A stretch of 64,000 nucleotides of DNA from Hydra vulgaris (taxonomy: Eukaryota; Cnidaria; Hydrozoa; Anthoathecata; Hydridae). The stretch covers positions 10,693,501-10,757,500 of the forward strand of contig NC_088928.1 of the NCBI RefSeq assembly GCF_038396675.1, read 5' to 3'. Numbering within the stretch: position 1 is the stretch's first letter; each line of letters opens with the position of its first letter. The position numbers and the translations under genes are program-made. This document shows positions 41,500 through 52,084 of this stretch, piece after piece. The notes beneath the pieces were generated by a model. That model was not told the origin of the DNA, made no database searches, and saw nothing but the letters and a program-made list of their open reading frames with translations.

Positions 41500-41675
41500 A
41501 TCAAACTCGTTAATGATGTCATCAAAATCAAGGGCGTTGAACATTTCATTGAAACTATAGCCAGACTAGACAAACGTTCTTTGCCAATAGTTAATCTCAT
41601 AAAGCTTTTTAGTAAATTTTAGTTTACCAAAACTTCTTTTACAGGTAGCAGCTGTGACTGGTATCCGGAGGCGAT
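41500..41675 (-). pseudogene. hAT transposase C-terminal remnant
   Basis: The reverse complement gives IPVTAATCKRSFGKLKFTKK (the ERSFSKLKLIK dimerisation motif with substitutions), then in the next frame MRLTIGKERLSSLAIVSM, then in a third frame ALDFDDIINEFDVC. In hAT proteins these three blocks follow each other without gaps, so two single-base shifts have occurred within 120 bp. It probably belongs to the same dead element as the DUF4371 fragment at 42,113-42,352. Confidence 0.7.
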
Positions 41676-42112
41676 TTTACTGTCGAGTGTTTCACCCCCC
41701 TAAAGAAGGAGATTTTCAAGTTGTAGTTGTTTTACGAATTAAGTTGGCTAGTCAGGTATTTGACATAATTCAGTCGGGTAAAGTTTAGTTTGGAGGACCT
41801 TTATCTTTTTTTAAGAAGCCAGTTAGTACTTTTTAAGGACTCACCTCCCCCCTTCCTCCCTTCCTCATTTTATTCGTAGAGTCACCTCTACTGGTATGGT
41901 GAGGTAGATGCGAATAGCAGTTGCTGCGTTAAGATAAGCATCAGCCCATTTTCATTTATAAACGGAAAAGCTTCAGTTGGGCTAGATTTTTCGAAATTTT
42001 CCATCATTGCAGCAGCTTGATATTTAAAATGTTTTTATATTAAAGCATGTTTGTTTTCCCGGTTAGTTAAAGAAAGAATTTGAGATCGGAAATCTAACTC
42101 AATCTAATTAAT

Positions 42113-42370
42113 CTATCTAATTAATTGGGTCATCTGCTTCTTGTGGGAGGCATCTGTAGTGCAGTCAAACAGAACAAAGTAGTATTTAGCTTCTTTGATG
42201 TTTGACAGTATTTCATATCTGAGTTTCTGCCCAAATAACTCAATCAGCTCTCTTTGAAATATAGGAGAAAAGTAGGATGTGGTGGTTTTCTTTGCTTTAA
42301 CAGATGCAACGTGTTTAGTCACGGGATAATAGTAGCTTATCAGCTCAATCAAGTTCAGAAAAATTCCACT
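42113..42370 (-). pseudogene. hAT transposase catalytic-region fragment (DUF4371 type)
   Basis: A 79-codon open segment extended upstream by in-frame NSGIFLNLIELISYYYP. It then reads TTTSYFSPIFQRELIELFGQ, KLRYEILSNIKEAKYYFVLF and DCTTDASHKKQMTQLIR. The FDxTxDxSHxxQM motif is the first catalytic aspartate region of ZMYM1-like hAT transposases. The usual methionine start is not expected because this is internal. The sequence between here and the dimerisation remnant (41,680-42,100) is too decayed to follow. A GACCGATGACTTCTGTTCTG phrase is duplicated just upstream (42,380 and 42,430). Confidence 0.75.
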
Positions 42371-42810
42371 GTTTTGTTGACCGATGACTTCTGTTGTGCT
42401 GTGTTCTGTTCTGTTGACTGTGTTCTGTTGTGACCGATGACTTCTGTTCTGTTATGTGTTATGTCATAAAGGGCAACATTGTTTTCAGTACAGAACAGTA
42501 TTGCATTAACAACCACTTTCAAGATGCCTGTCAACTTTTTTATCTCTCCAATGATAACTATCTGCAGATCAGAATCCGCTGTCTTTCCTTCTTCAAGACT
42601 TTTTTCAAGAGTTTCAAAAGTGAAACTCTTGATTCAGAAATATCATATATTCCACCGGCTTCAGGAGAAACTTTCAACACAAGGATCCAGCAACATGACT
42701 TAAAGTAACGGAAAAACAAAGAAGTAATTAATTTATTACCTGCTATTTTTTAGATAAATATATAACAAAAAAGCAATCATCATGTATCATTCATTTTGAT
42801 TTTTAATGCA
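42371..42810. other. Interval between coding remnants
   Basis: Short ORFs on the plus strand (42430-42708) have no family signature. On the minus strand it might hold decayed N-terminal hAT sequence, but I cannot follow a frame. Confidence 0.35.
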
Positions 42811-42817
42811 AGTATAG

Positions 42818-43560
42818 TTGATAGAAAAAGATACTCCAATGGTGTATTACAATGACGTTGAAAAGCTTGTAGATATGGTACTTCATCACAGACATCAAGA
42901 AACAAATGATGTTGATACCAAATTAGGTGTAGATGGAGGGCAAGGATTACTAAAAGTTACTCTATCAATCACCCTCAAACCAGAGTTAGAAAATAATAAA
43001 ATCGCCAATAATTTGAGAAAGTATAACGAATATGAGTTCAAAGGTTTCAAAGATTTAAGTGTACACAAAACTATTGTACATACATATTCGCCTTTTTGCC
43101 TTCATTGAACGAAAAATACTATAATCTGAGGATAATTTTGAATAAACTGAACATTCCTTTCTTAGATTACACATTATAAGAAGATCTAAAGTTTTTGCTA
43201 AAAACGGTTGGAAAACAAACTGCAATATCAAAACACCTTTGTCCGTTTTGCATAATCTCATCTCCTAACTTTCAAAAAGCTGATCATAATTCTTTAGAAA
43301 TGCAGATTATACGACCAATGGATATCTGATGGTGCAAAATTAAAAAATGCAAAAATGAACACAAATGTTGTGAACCCATTTAATTAACCGGGGATAAAAA
43401 TCAAAAAGTAATAGAGCTTGTAAATATTCCGGATCTACATATACTATTAGATGTTGTATACTAAATTTTAAAAGAGATTGAATTAAAATTTGTTTGAAAA
43501 CAAGGAGTGTTAGTTACAGTTTGTCAACCGATATCAGTCTACAATAAACATATACAGAGT
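42818..43560 (+). pseudogene. Uncharacterised GVDGG-type protein, decayed
   Basis: From 42,818 a 96-codon frame reads YYNDVEKLVDMVLHHR, then KLGVDGGQGLLKVTLSI near residue 40 and FKGFKDLSVHKTI. Later frames on the same strand give KVFAKNGWKTNCNIKTPLSV and, near 43,390-43,450, QKVIELVNIPDLHILLDVVY. The pattern GVDGGxGxLKxxLxI ... LxxIPxxELHxxLGVV is one I associate with large uncharacterised protein families repeated in cnidarian and insect genomes and probably carried by transposons. The aspartate of VDGG could be catalytic in an RNase-H-like fold, but that is speculation. Several stops and shifts are present. Confidence 0.45.
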
Positions 43561-43870
43561 ATCCTAGCAAGGGCAGCATCGTTTGGAAAGCAATGTTTGC
43601 AATAAATTGATTAAAAACATAAACAGCTTTGACTGCAGATTATGTAACGAATGATAAGCATCAATTAAATCAAGAAGGTGTAGTTTTCCATACAAATAAG
43701 TACAATCCGATAGGTAACATGAGTCAAGTATCTCCCTATGACTAAAATACGAGTATCGTATTTTAATTACGAATAGTTGGATAACCAAAGTTCAATTTAT
43801 TTAATTGAGTAACTAATTGATTAAACTAATTTTTAAGAAATTGACTAAACTACTTACATGGACTTTTTTA
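43561..43870. other. Unassigned interval
   Basis: No convincing coding sequence. The minus-strand ORF at 43564-43788 has no family signature. Confidence 0.4.
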
Positions 43871-43879
43871 ATGGTGGAA

Positions 43880-44240
43880 ACCTACACACCAGTGAGCCAC
43901 TGCACGAATTGCTTATCTTTCATCATTTCGGACGAAGATGTTGCATCACAAAACACCAAATTTTGTAAAGATATTATTTTGCTTTAAAAATAATGTCGCA
44001 AGACGATAACAAGCAGCAATTGAAGTAATTTCCAACTGTTTAATTGATTTTTTCATTTTTGTCAACCCATTTTAATGAATGTTTAGTATCACGTCTGCAA
44101 ACTATATGTTGCTTTTCTTGATCGTCGGAGAAACCATTTTCATCAAAATTCTACAAATGACATGAAGTGTTTATTTTAAAACCTGCTTTGTTGAATTCTC
44201 TTTGCAGTGTTTTAAAATATTTTGCGACTTTTTTTTGCGT
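43880..44240 (-). pseudogene. CENP-B/pogo-like DDE transposase remnant
   Basis: The reverse complement from about 44,230 reads KYFKTLQREFNKAGFKI, then after a stop NFDENGFSDDQEKQHIVCRR and DTKHSLKWVDKNEKIN. This parallels the first catalytic aspartate region of one branch of DDE superfamily 1 transposases (NYDETNxxDDPGxxKxIxRRGxKxPE). A further stop-broken stretch (TVGNYFNCCLSSCDIIFKAK) sits where VxxxGSASGxxLPPYVVYK would be. The first Asp is kept, but at least three stops are present and the rest is gone. It is a different branch from the 28,491 and 20,195 transposases. Confidence 0.45.
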
Positions 44241-45030
44241 GCAAGAAGCGGCTCTAAGTGATGAAATACTGCAAACGGCTTTGGTCTTTGGTATATGTTT
44301 TTTTTGTGTGTGTGCGCAAGTTTTTTTGATTCAATTTAAAAGTTGAACGAAAAATTCATAAAGGTTTATTAATCAGTTTAAACATAACGAATTAATAAAA
44401 GCCTTGTTTGCCAAGCAAATAAATGCCGTATTTTATTCAACCCCATAGTTTACGCTTTCTATTTTTAACTCGTAACTAGTTTTAAAAAGTTTTAATTTTA
44501 AAAATTTGTATAAATTAAGTATTTTATTTATACAAGTTTTTTAAATTTAAAAACTCTTTATAAATTAAGAAATATTATTTAAATTAGAGCGCATGTGCTT
44601 TTAAAATTGATTATCCCCTTCGCTATTACTTTATTGAATGCTTTTTGCAGATCCCTCCTCCCCATAATTGCCCTTAGATACTTTATTCAAATCTAAAGCC
44701 CTATATATCACAAATATCTATTTCAATACAGTTAATTTACTTGCATATCTGTAAGTTTATTTTTCTGAGAGGTTAGTGCGATCAATTGCCTGTATTTCGA
44801 CAACGCGACATCAAAGGTCGCGTTGTCAAAATGCAGTCAAGTCATAATTAACTTTACTTAGGGAGGACGTTTTTTTCAGGCACCTCTTTTTAGTAAGTCC
44901 TTAAAAAAAGAGTCCTACGCGAGATAAGTAGTATTATAAACAAATCCTAAAACCTATTGCGGACTAAAAATGGAGTTGCCTAAAATGCAAGTTTTCCTTA
45001 CTCAGGGTCAGCGTAAAGGTAGTAGCATGT
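44241..45030. other. Intergenic interval with one hairpin
   Basis: AT-rich. A perfect 11-base inverted repeat, GACAACGCGAC / GTCGCGTTGTC, lies at 44,799-44,827 with a 7-base loop. Nothing else was recognised. Confidence 0.5.
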
Positions 45031-45034
45031 GTAT

Positions 45035-45532
45035 GCATAGAGGGACACTATACCACTATCCTCCCCTATACCATACATCCTTTTATGCTAATAATAGGTG
45101 AAAAAGAAACTGAATTTACATCTTGTATTTTTAAACGCCAATTAGTTTTTTTTATATTACTAATGCAAATTTATACGCATAAGTTTACTTTTTGCGTTTA
45201 AAAAAGTACCTTTGTTTTCGGTTGTTCAGAATAGATAATGTCCATTGGCGTTAAAGTAGTTGGTAGTTTTTAGAATGTTATAAAATTGGAGGCAAAAATT
45301 GCATAATAAGTCAACTTGCTCCGGTCACATGATCAAATAACAAATTTATGAACTTTTTTTTCAATTTTAATTTCAAATTTTTCTACTTGCAAACTAAAAA
45401 TTCATGCTGGCAATGAATCATTATGATAGCATAAACATTCTGACAAAGTATTATTGCTTCATGACTGATAGTTTTGCAATAACTCAGGGGCTTAATAAAG
45501 TTCGCCATTTGGTCCCGTCTTTCCCTACTTGG
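45035..45532. mobile_element. Mariner/pogo-type MITE, degraded copy 2
   Basis: Matches 18,700-19,219 in the same orientation through ATACGCATAAGTTTACTTTT, TTGCATAATAAGTC, ATTCATGCTGGCAATGAATC and the right end TTCGCCATTTGGTCCCGTCT. The left terminal repeat has been lost or replaced by unrelated sequence (near 45,050). Confidence 0.8.
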
Positions 45533-46027
45533 TATATGTGATAAATTAGAAAAACAAACATTACTAAATTTTTAGATTTGTGTGTACATATTTTTTTATC
45601 AAACTGTCGCGGTCGAGACAAAAAAGAAATGCTGTTTTACTTTTTTCTGTAAAGTAATTTTATAAAAAAAAATTTGATGTATAAAAAAACTACATTTGTT
45701 ATAAGAGTCGGGGTCGTGACGGCAAATGCAGCTTTTTTATTTTATTTAATTTCACTAAAATGATTTTTATTAAAACATTAAAAGATGAACTATTCTTGGG
45801 ATATGCTGCATAGTTTTACCCATTAGTAATTGCAATTATTTAACAAAAGGTTTATTAAAACTCGCTATAAATAGAACTACTTTATTTTAAAAGCATATAT
45901 TAGTTTAAGCTTCTTTTCTTGCTTCAAATCATAACACGGCATTTGATTAAAAAAACCACTAAAACATTTTTTTAAAAATCAAAAAAAATGTTTTCTAAAT
46001 TACTAAAGTTTAAAGTTTCATAAGCTG
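45533..46027. other. AT-rich interval with a loose direct repeat
   Basis: GTCGCGGTCGAGAC (45,605) and GTCGGGGTCGTGACG (45,708), each followed by AAATGC and T-rich sequence, look like two diverged copies about 100 bp apart. Confidence 0.4.
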
Positions 46028-46029
46028 TA

Positions 46030-47374
46030 ACGGCTAATTACTAAAAATCTGGACAAAACTAAAAATTAAATAACTTTTAATCTAGAAGACCTATTTTTTT
46101 TGTTTTAAAAAGAATAAAATAGCAAATTTATTCTAATTTTAATAAAAACGTTTATCTTAATTCAACAAGACCTTGTCTTCTTATTGTGTCGAGTCTTCTG
46201 CTAGTAGACTCTGCCATGCGTTGTACCAGCTCTTTGTCAAATTTCTTAAAACAGTAAATTATTCTTGAGCGTGATTGATTCAAATTCTCTGCCTGCCAAC
46301 CATTTTTGTAAACATCTCTTTTGATGCAAGACCAAAAATCCTCAATACAACGACATTAAGGCATATTTGGAGGGTTTTCACTTTTTGTTACAAACTTTAT
46401 AACATTTTCATTCAAAAACTTAACAGCTTTGTTTGAGTAATGGGCACTTGCTAGGTCAGGCCAGAATATGTATTTGGTATTTTTTGGAAGCTGTTTGATG
46501 TGTGGTAATAGTTTTTTAGTCAAACATTCATCAACATAAATATGCTGGTTAATAGCTGTTCCAGAATGTACAATGTATGGAGTTGATAGGCCAAAAAGCG
46601 AAATGACCACGTAAACCAATAATTTTTCTTTAAATTTCTTTTTTTCTTTGAATTTAACATTGTTTGGTGTTAATTCGATGTTACTTAAACGGAAATTATC
46701 ATTACCATTAATTTGGCTGTTCGAGAGAATAAAATAAAACTCGTCATCAAGAACCCAAATAAAATCTTTATAATTTTTATAAAGTTGACCACACAAACGT
46801 CGGTTTTTTGCTCTTAAACGTCAGGTTTTTTGCTTTCTCCGGCTCTCAGTTCGACTTGGAATCTTCATTTGTTTTCTTTTTTTATTGATGTTTTGGTTTT
46901 CAGTGTCTTAGAAATAAGTGACTGAGAACATTTGAACTTTTTTGAAGCTACACGCTGAGAAATGCCACATTTATGGTCAAAAAGCTTGGTAAGTTAACTG
47001 ATGGCGCGCTTAGTCATTATTTTCGGCTTTCTACCACTACCAATTTGCCTTTCAAATGGTTTATCTTTTTCTACACGTTTAATAATTCCATATATAGTCA
47101 ATCTTGATAAGTTTTCTGCTTCAAAATGAGAAACAGTGAATGATTTAGGTTTATCTGAATTTTCTTGATAAAAATGGTACACACGTTTTCTCTGGAGCTC
47201 TTCGTTTGACGTCATTTTTAATACTAAATTTAAAATATTTATATAAAAGTTAATATATATTTCAAAAGAAGAATAAATTTGCAACATTTTAAAAATTGTT
47301 TGAAAAAATAAGTATTAGTTGCATATAGATATATGATGTAAGCAATTTTGTCCAGATTTTTAGTAATCACCCGT
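46030..47374 (-). mobile_element. Mariner-type transposon of the DD37E kind
   Basis: The left end, TA then ACGGCTAATTACTAAAAATC, and the right end, inverted ACGGGTGATTACTAAAAATC then TA, pair over about 30 bases. The TA duplications are at 46,028-46,029 and 47,375-47,376. The 1,345-bp element contains one transposase gene on the minus strand, disrupted by stops. Confidence 0.9.
46170..47215 (-). pseudogene. IS630/Tc1/mariner-family transposase, DD37E type
   Basis: It would catalyse TA-specific cut-and-paste. The likely start is the ATG at 47,213-47,215 (MTSNEELQRKRVYHFYQ); an ATG 24 codons upstream gives only a hydrophobic leader. An N-terminal paired-type HTH follows (LSRLTIYGIIKRVEKDKPFE; GSGRKPKI), then a stop (AIS-stop-LTKLFDHK), a second HTH (GISQRVASKKFKCSQSLISK), another stop near 46,825, and from 46,796 a clean 146-codon frame. 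In it WVLDDEFYF has the first catalytic D and FWPDLASAHYS the second. After a TAA at 46,356-46,358 comes CIEDFWSCIKRDVYKNGW, with the catalytic E. D to E spacing is 37 residues counting the stop as one, unlike DD34D mariners or DD34E Tc1. All three acidic residues remain. Three nonsense codons and no frameshift were noticed. Confidence 0.88.
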
Positions 47375-47376
47375 TA

Positions 47377-47800
47377 TATCATAATTCCATTCATTCTTGT
47401 AGTGCTCCATTCATTTAATATGAAGTTTTTAAAAAAGCTTTTAAACAAAAAGCTTTTAAACAAAAGGTTACAAGCATAGTCCCAAAGAATTTCAATGCAG
47501 TTGAATTTTCATCTGTTTTATACTTCCATGATAATATCACTTATTAACAAGCTTATTTAATCAATAATGTTTAATCTGAGAATTAAAAACAAAATAAAAA
47601 TAAATGAAAAAAAAACAAAAGAAAAAACATTTAATACAACTCCATGTGAAGAAATAGTTTTATGTCATAAAGTATTTAAAATAGCTTCCAAATATTTGGT
47701 AGCTATTTAAATATTAGGGATTTCCTATACATGCGTAAATATAATTGACAAAGAGAAGATATTTTTTTATAGAAATACTAAAATTAGTTAACTAATAGTA
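47377..47800. other. Unassigned interval
   Basis: AT-rich. AAAAGCTTTTAAACAAAA is duplicated at 47,434-47,466. No gene. Confidence 0.5.
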
Positions 47801-48194
47801 TTAAGAGTCAATTTTTATAAGAATGAGGCAAGTTGAAATAGTTGAGTGATTGAATTTTCTTTAAGTTTCCATAACTCAATGCGGTTCAAAAGATATTGCG
47901 GTTTGAAGTTCCATAAAACGTTGTCATTGAATTGTCTCGATGTAGCAACTTCGTAAAGTAAAAAGTTGTTTAAAATGAGAGGAAGTGCTGATTTTTTATA
48001 AACGAATATAATATCAAATTTTATACATTTAGGAAAAAAATTGATTTTTTGAAAGATGTGCAACATACTTTTTCCCATTACCCAAAACTAACGGAGCGGC
48101 GTTCAATAACGCAAATTCTGTACTTTTGAGCACCAAGTCTCTGGTTATTCAAGGATTATATTAGTATGTTATGAGTTTTTAAGAAAGAAAATCT

Positions 48195-48449
48195 GTGTTT
48201 TTTTTACTGCAAATAGATGATCTTTGGTTGATTCATGATTTAGAGTTGGACAAACGAATAAACAATGATTTGCTTATTTGTTTGTCCAACTCCAAATCTC
48301 TCAACAAAATTGAGGCCGAAGCGATAGTTACTGAAAGTAAATTTAAATTTGAGCGCAATATTGATGTTACAGGATGGGCTATACCTATACGTAAGCATAC
48401 AAGATTTACAACTAAGCAGAAAGATTTCCTATATAGAAAGAGTTCATAG
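48195..48449 (+). pseudogene. Fragment of an unnamed GWAxPIRK protein family
   Basis: An 84-codon frame in the centre of the long-arm TTAA element. The N-terminal half (DDLWLIHDLELDKRINNDLL) is created by, or modified by, a local inverted repeat at 48,243-48,292. The C-terminal half reads IEAEAIVTESKFKFERNIDV then TGWAIPIRKHTRFTTKQKDF and LYRKSS. This matches LGWALPIRKNFRFSIRLNKL then LYEYF in the 54,310-57,352 element. In both, GWA(I/L)PIRKxxRF then KxLYxxF forms a short module at the protein C-terminus. I do not know its function. The ORF start is arbitrary because the frame is entered from the inverted arm. Confidence 0.55.
48243..48292. repeat. 19-bp inverted repeat inside the ORF
   Basis: The arms GAGTTGGACAAACGAATAA and TTATTTGTTTGTCCAACTC differ at one position, with a 12-base spacer. 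Confidence 0.9.
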
Positions 48450-49245
48450 CTGGAGAAGTTAGATGTTTTTTTACTGTCTAAAGTCTTTTTGAATTAAAGG
48501 TATCTTCATTTCGGCAAAACCACCCATTGAAGTCTTTTAATTTGTTGAAAGTATATAGGTGTATAAATTGTTTTCAAATAACTATAGTTTAATAGCTCGT
48601 TGGTACATCGATCTTTTGCTTTTCAAAGATAGCATAAATTTTATCGTTTTTTAATGCAGGTGAGGTTTTGAGACATTATTTTTTTACTAAGATTGAGTTT
48701 TAAATCAGTTCAACTGTATTTGCAGTTTTCTTTCCTAAAAACATATAAAACGCTAGTGTAAGCCTTGATTAACCAGAGACTTGGTGCTCAAAAGTACTGA
48801 ATTTGCGTTATTGATAGTTTTGGGTAACGAAAAAAAGTTGCAGATATTTTAAAAACTCAATTTTTTTCCTTAATGTATATAAACTTGACATTATATTCGT
48901 TTATAAAAATTCAGCACTTACTCTCATTTCAAACAACGTTTTTAACTGCATGAAGTTGCTAAAACGAAACATGGAAAACTTTGAAAAATGTCAATGTTTT
49001 ATGAAACTTCGAACCGCAATAACTTTTGAACCGCTTCGAATTATGGGCTCAAGTTTTCAGGCTTTTCTTATAAAATAATTTAAAGATGTCCCTAAAATTT
49101 TCAAGAAACTCCAATAACTCAACTATTTCAAGTTGCTGATTTTGCCGCATTCTTATAAAAAACGACTCTTAATAACATTAGTATTGTTAGTTAATTAATT
49201 TTAGTAAAAGTAATAATAACAATAATAAAAGTTATAATAAAATTA

Positions 49246-49438
49246 AACACTTTAATGTGTCTGTTAATTTAATTTAATTTAACTTTAAAAAAATCCACTT
49301 CTAATAAAAGTTAAATTAACAGACACTTTAATGTGTCTGTTAATTTAACTTTAAAAAAATCCACTTCTAATAAAAGTTAAATTAACAGACACTTTAATGT
49401 GTCTGTTAATTTAACTTTAAAAAAATCCACTTCTAATA
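49246..49438. repeat. 66-bp tandem repeat, ~2.9 copies
   Basis: The unit runs from ACACTTTAATGTGTCTGTTA to AAGTTAAATTAACAG. Each unit is self-complementary (GTCTGTTAATTTAACTT against AAGTTAAATTAACAGAC), so the array can form serial hairpins. Confidence 0.93.
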
Positions 49439-49681
49439 TTCAGTATTATTTAATCTAATGTTTTTAAAAAATGACAATTTTATATGGCATGACCCCTTAG
49501 TTTTGATAGTCGCGTCGAGCAATTCGCGTTAGGAGCAAAAGTTAATGCCGTGTTGTATGCGTCTGTAATTATATGTGTACGTTTTATGTGCTTCTGTGAT
49601 AAATCTAGGCAAACGTTGTTACGAATCAAAAAATGTTTTTTTTTTTCTTTCTAAATTGAACTACTACACCTTATTGCCTTT

Positions 49682-49811
49682 AAGTCGGCTAATTTTTAGT
49701 TTATTTTAAGTCGGCTAATTTTTAGTTTATTTTAAGTCGGCTAATTTTTAGTTTATTTTAAGTCGGCTTATTTTTAGTTTATTTTAAGTCGGCTAATTTT
49801 TAGTTTATTTT
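49682..49811. repeat. 26-bp tandem repeat, five copies
   Basis: The unit AAGTCGGCTAATTTTTAGTT then TATTTT is repeated head to tail with a single A/T change in one unit. Confidence 0.95.
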
Positions 49812-51240
49812 GGCATTTTTTCATTTTAGTTTGACAATTTTCATTGGCTGGTAAAATTTTCGTGACAAATTAAAATGAAAATTGCCTAATTAAAATAAAA
49901 AAAAGCAAATGTTTAAACTAATTGTTATGTAAATATTCTTTAAATTATGTAGTTATGTTTGCAATATTTTCATTAAACTGTTTGTCTGTTGTTAAAATAT
50001 AGTATCATAATAGGGGTTATATTTATCTGTATTGGGTTAAAACTGGCAAGTAAAACAACTATTTTTTTTAATTTGAAAAAATTACTTGACTAAGTTTATT
50101 CCTAGGCAATAAATAAAAAAACAATAATATTTTAATATATTATATACAATATTAATACAGTACTATACAATAATATTTTAATATATTATATAACAATAAT
50201 ATATTAATAAATGAATAAAAATATTTTAAATAATATTTTATAATATTTTAAAGAATTAAAATATATAAACAATCCGATAATTTAAATTTAACATTTTATT
50301 TAAAATATAACAATATTTTACAAAATATTATGAGATTTATACAAAGGGGCTATTTGAGAAGCATATTGGGATTATTTGGATATTCCAGCACAATATTCTC
50401 TATTAATTGTGAACGTAAAATTTTGTATTTTGTGCTACAGTTAATGTTTTAGTGCTTAAAACTTTACCAAAATCTGCTTTTCCACATCTTGTCTCAGTTA
50501 ATGGAAAAAACGTCATATGACAATATCTCTGAAAAAAACATGATTTCTGAACAAAGACCGTCCAAAGTAAAGATGACCACAGTTAAATTTCGACAGCCAA
50601 ACAGTGGAACTCAATCATCCGTTATAGCAATAAACAGCTAAAAGATATGCGTCATGACAATTGCAAAAAAAATTTTTGTTTGTTTTTGTGGAATTATATG
50701 AGTAATTATGAGGAATATTATATGGAAAATATTCGTAAAAAAACTTCATAATGACAAAATTAAATTTCATTTTTTATAAAAAATAATAATAATAAAAAAT
50801 ATAAAAAAACAAAAATCCTAATAAATACAAGGTATATTTAAAACAACAACAACAAAAAAATGTTTACTTAAAAGATGTAACGTTTGATTCTTTTTTCTAA
50901 AAAAAACTCCTTATCAAATAAATGAAAAAAATCCGCCCCCACTTTCAATAAGATGAATAGTTAAACAATAACTATCACCTTTTCTTATAAAACCACTGTG
51001 TGTCCTTTTTATGTCCTTTTTTTGGCAAAATAATTTTTACTTCTTTTTTACTATGGTTTCCCTTTAAAAAATTGTCCCTATAGATGCTGAATTCAAAATC
51101 TTCAATGATAACAATAAGTATGAGTTTTGGTAATGATTTTTTATTACGTTAACAAAAATAAGAAACAAAGTTTACATAATATAAACATTTGGATATTGAA
51201 TTTTTGGATTGGATACTGAATCTTTTTAGTTCCTGTGTAA
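49812..51240. other. AT-rich interval before the LINE
   Basis: Mostly A/T-rich with AATATTTTA-type simple repeats (50,130-50,260). A somewhat richer patch at 50,480-50,650 has no sustained frame. No gene was recognised. Confidence 0.45.
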
Positions 51241-51250
51241 TGAGAAAAGA

Positions 51251-52060
51251 ATGACAAACATCACCAAAGCGATGCTTGACCAAATTTTGGCAAATTACAT
51301 TACCAAAGCGACGTTAGACAAAGCACTACCCGATTTAAAAAATGAACATGTATCTGAATTACAAACTATTAAAAATTCAAATAAAAGTATTCTAGATTTG
51401 TATAAATCAGATTATGAAAAAGAAATATATCAACTGAAAAATGAAAACGCACACTTGAGATCACTAATGACACAAAATGAAACTAAACAAGCACAAATTG
51501 AAAAAATAGTTACTAGCGGACCAGTTACATGGTCATCAATGGTAAAGAACGAGTAACTACATCAAGTAAACGCAGCAATAAATGAACAAAAAGACAGAGA
51601 TAGAAGAAAGAAAAACATAATCATTTCGAGTATCACAGCAACAGTTACTGGGACCAATGAGTAAAAACAGGCAGAAACTGACAAATAAGTTAGTAAATTA
51701 TTTAACTATATAGGAGCAGCCACCAACCCAGTTCTTGTCAAAAGACTAAAACGATTTCAAAGAGGCGCAACAGCAAGCATAAATATCGTACTACCAAATG
51801 CACAACTGAAAAAAATATTAGTTATACTAAGTGACGAGTCAGAGAGAAACCCAATATTAGCCAAGGCAAAGATACTCGGGGATAAAACAAATCCACACTA
51901 CAAAGGTATTTACATTTCACCGGGTATGACACAAGCAGAGCAATATAAAATATGGAGCTCAGAAAACTAAATGACGCAAGAAGACCAGGTGATCCCTTTC
52001 GATATGCGATACGTGGAACCGGACTTGTTGAGTTTAAATGTAATGTTGAGAACGGAAAAA
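51251..52060 (+). pseudogene. LINE ORF1 (coiled-coil, nucleic-acid-binding type)
   Basis: The ATG at 51,251 opens a 101-codon frame: an amphipathic start (MTNITKAMLDQILANYITKA), then a coiled coil at about residues 40-85 (YEKEIYQLKNENAHLRSLMT). After TAA at 51,554 the same frame continues with NAAINEQKDRDRRKKNIIIS, LVKRLKRFQRGATASINIVL, SDESERNPILAKAKILGD and GIYISPGMTQAEQ, broken by three further TAA codons. Then a shift leads to LNDARRPGDPFRYAIRGTGL. A coiled coil followed by an RRM-like (RLKRFQR ... INIVL) and a basic C-terminus is the usual architecture of LINE ORF1 chaperone proteins that bind LINE RNA. All four stops are TAA in an otherwise preserved frame. Confidence 0.7.
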
Positions 52061-52084
52061 GAACTAAGCAGTTTTAATTGCAGT

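Larger units (their letters stand above)
47805..49168. mobile_element. TTAA element with ~400-bp inverted arms carrying an unknown gene fragment
   Basis: TTAA (47,801-47,804) then GAGTCAATTTTTATAAGAATG; the right end is the inverted equivalent then TTAA (49,169-49,172). The arms extend to about 48,193 on the left and from about 48,726 on the right. They share long ordered stretches such as CCAAGTCTCTGGTTA and GAACCGC/GCGGTTC, with small deletions. The unique centre is only about 530 bp and contains one ORF fragment. The termini (GAGT, then TAAGAA) resemble those of the 54,310-57,352 element, which carries the same protein family. Confidence 0.8.
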
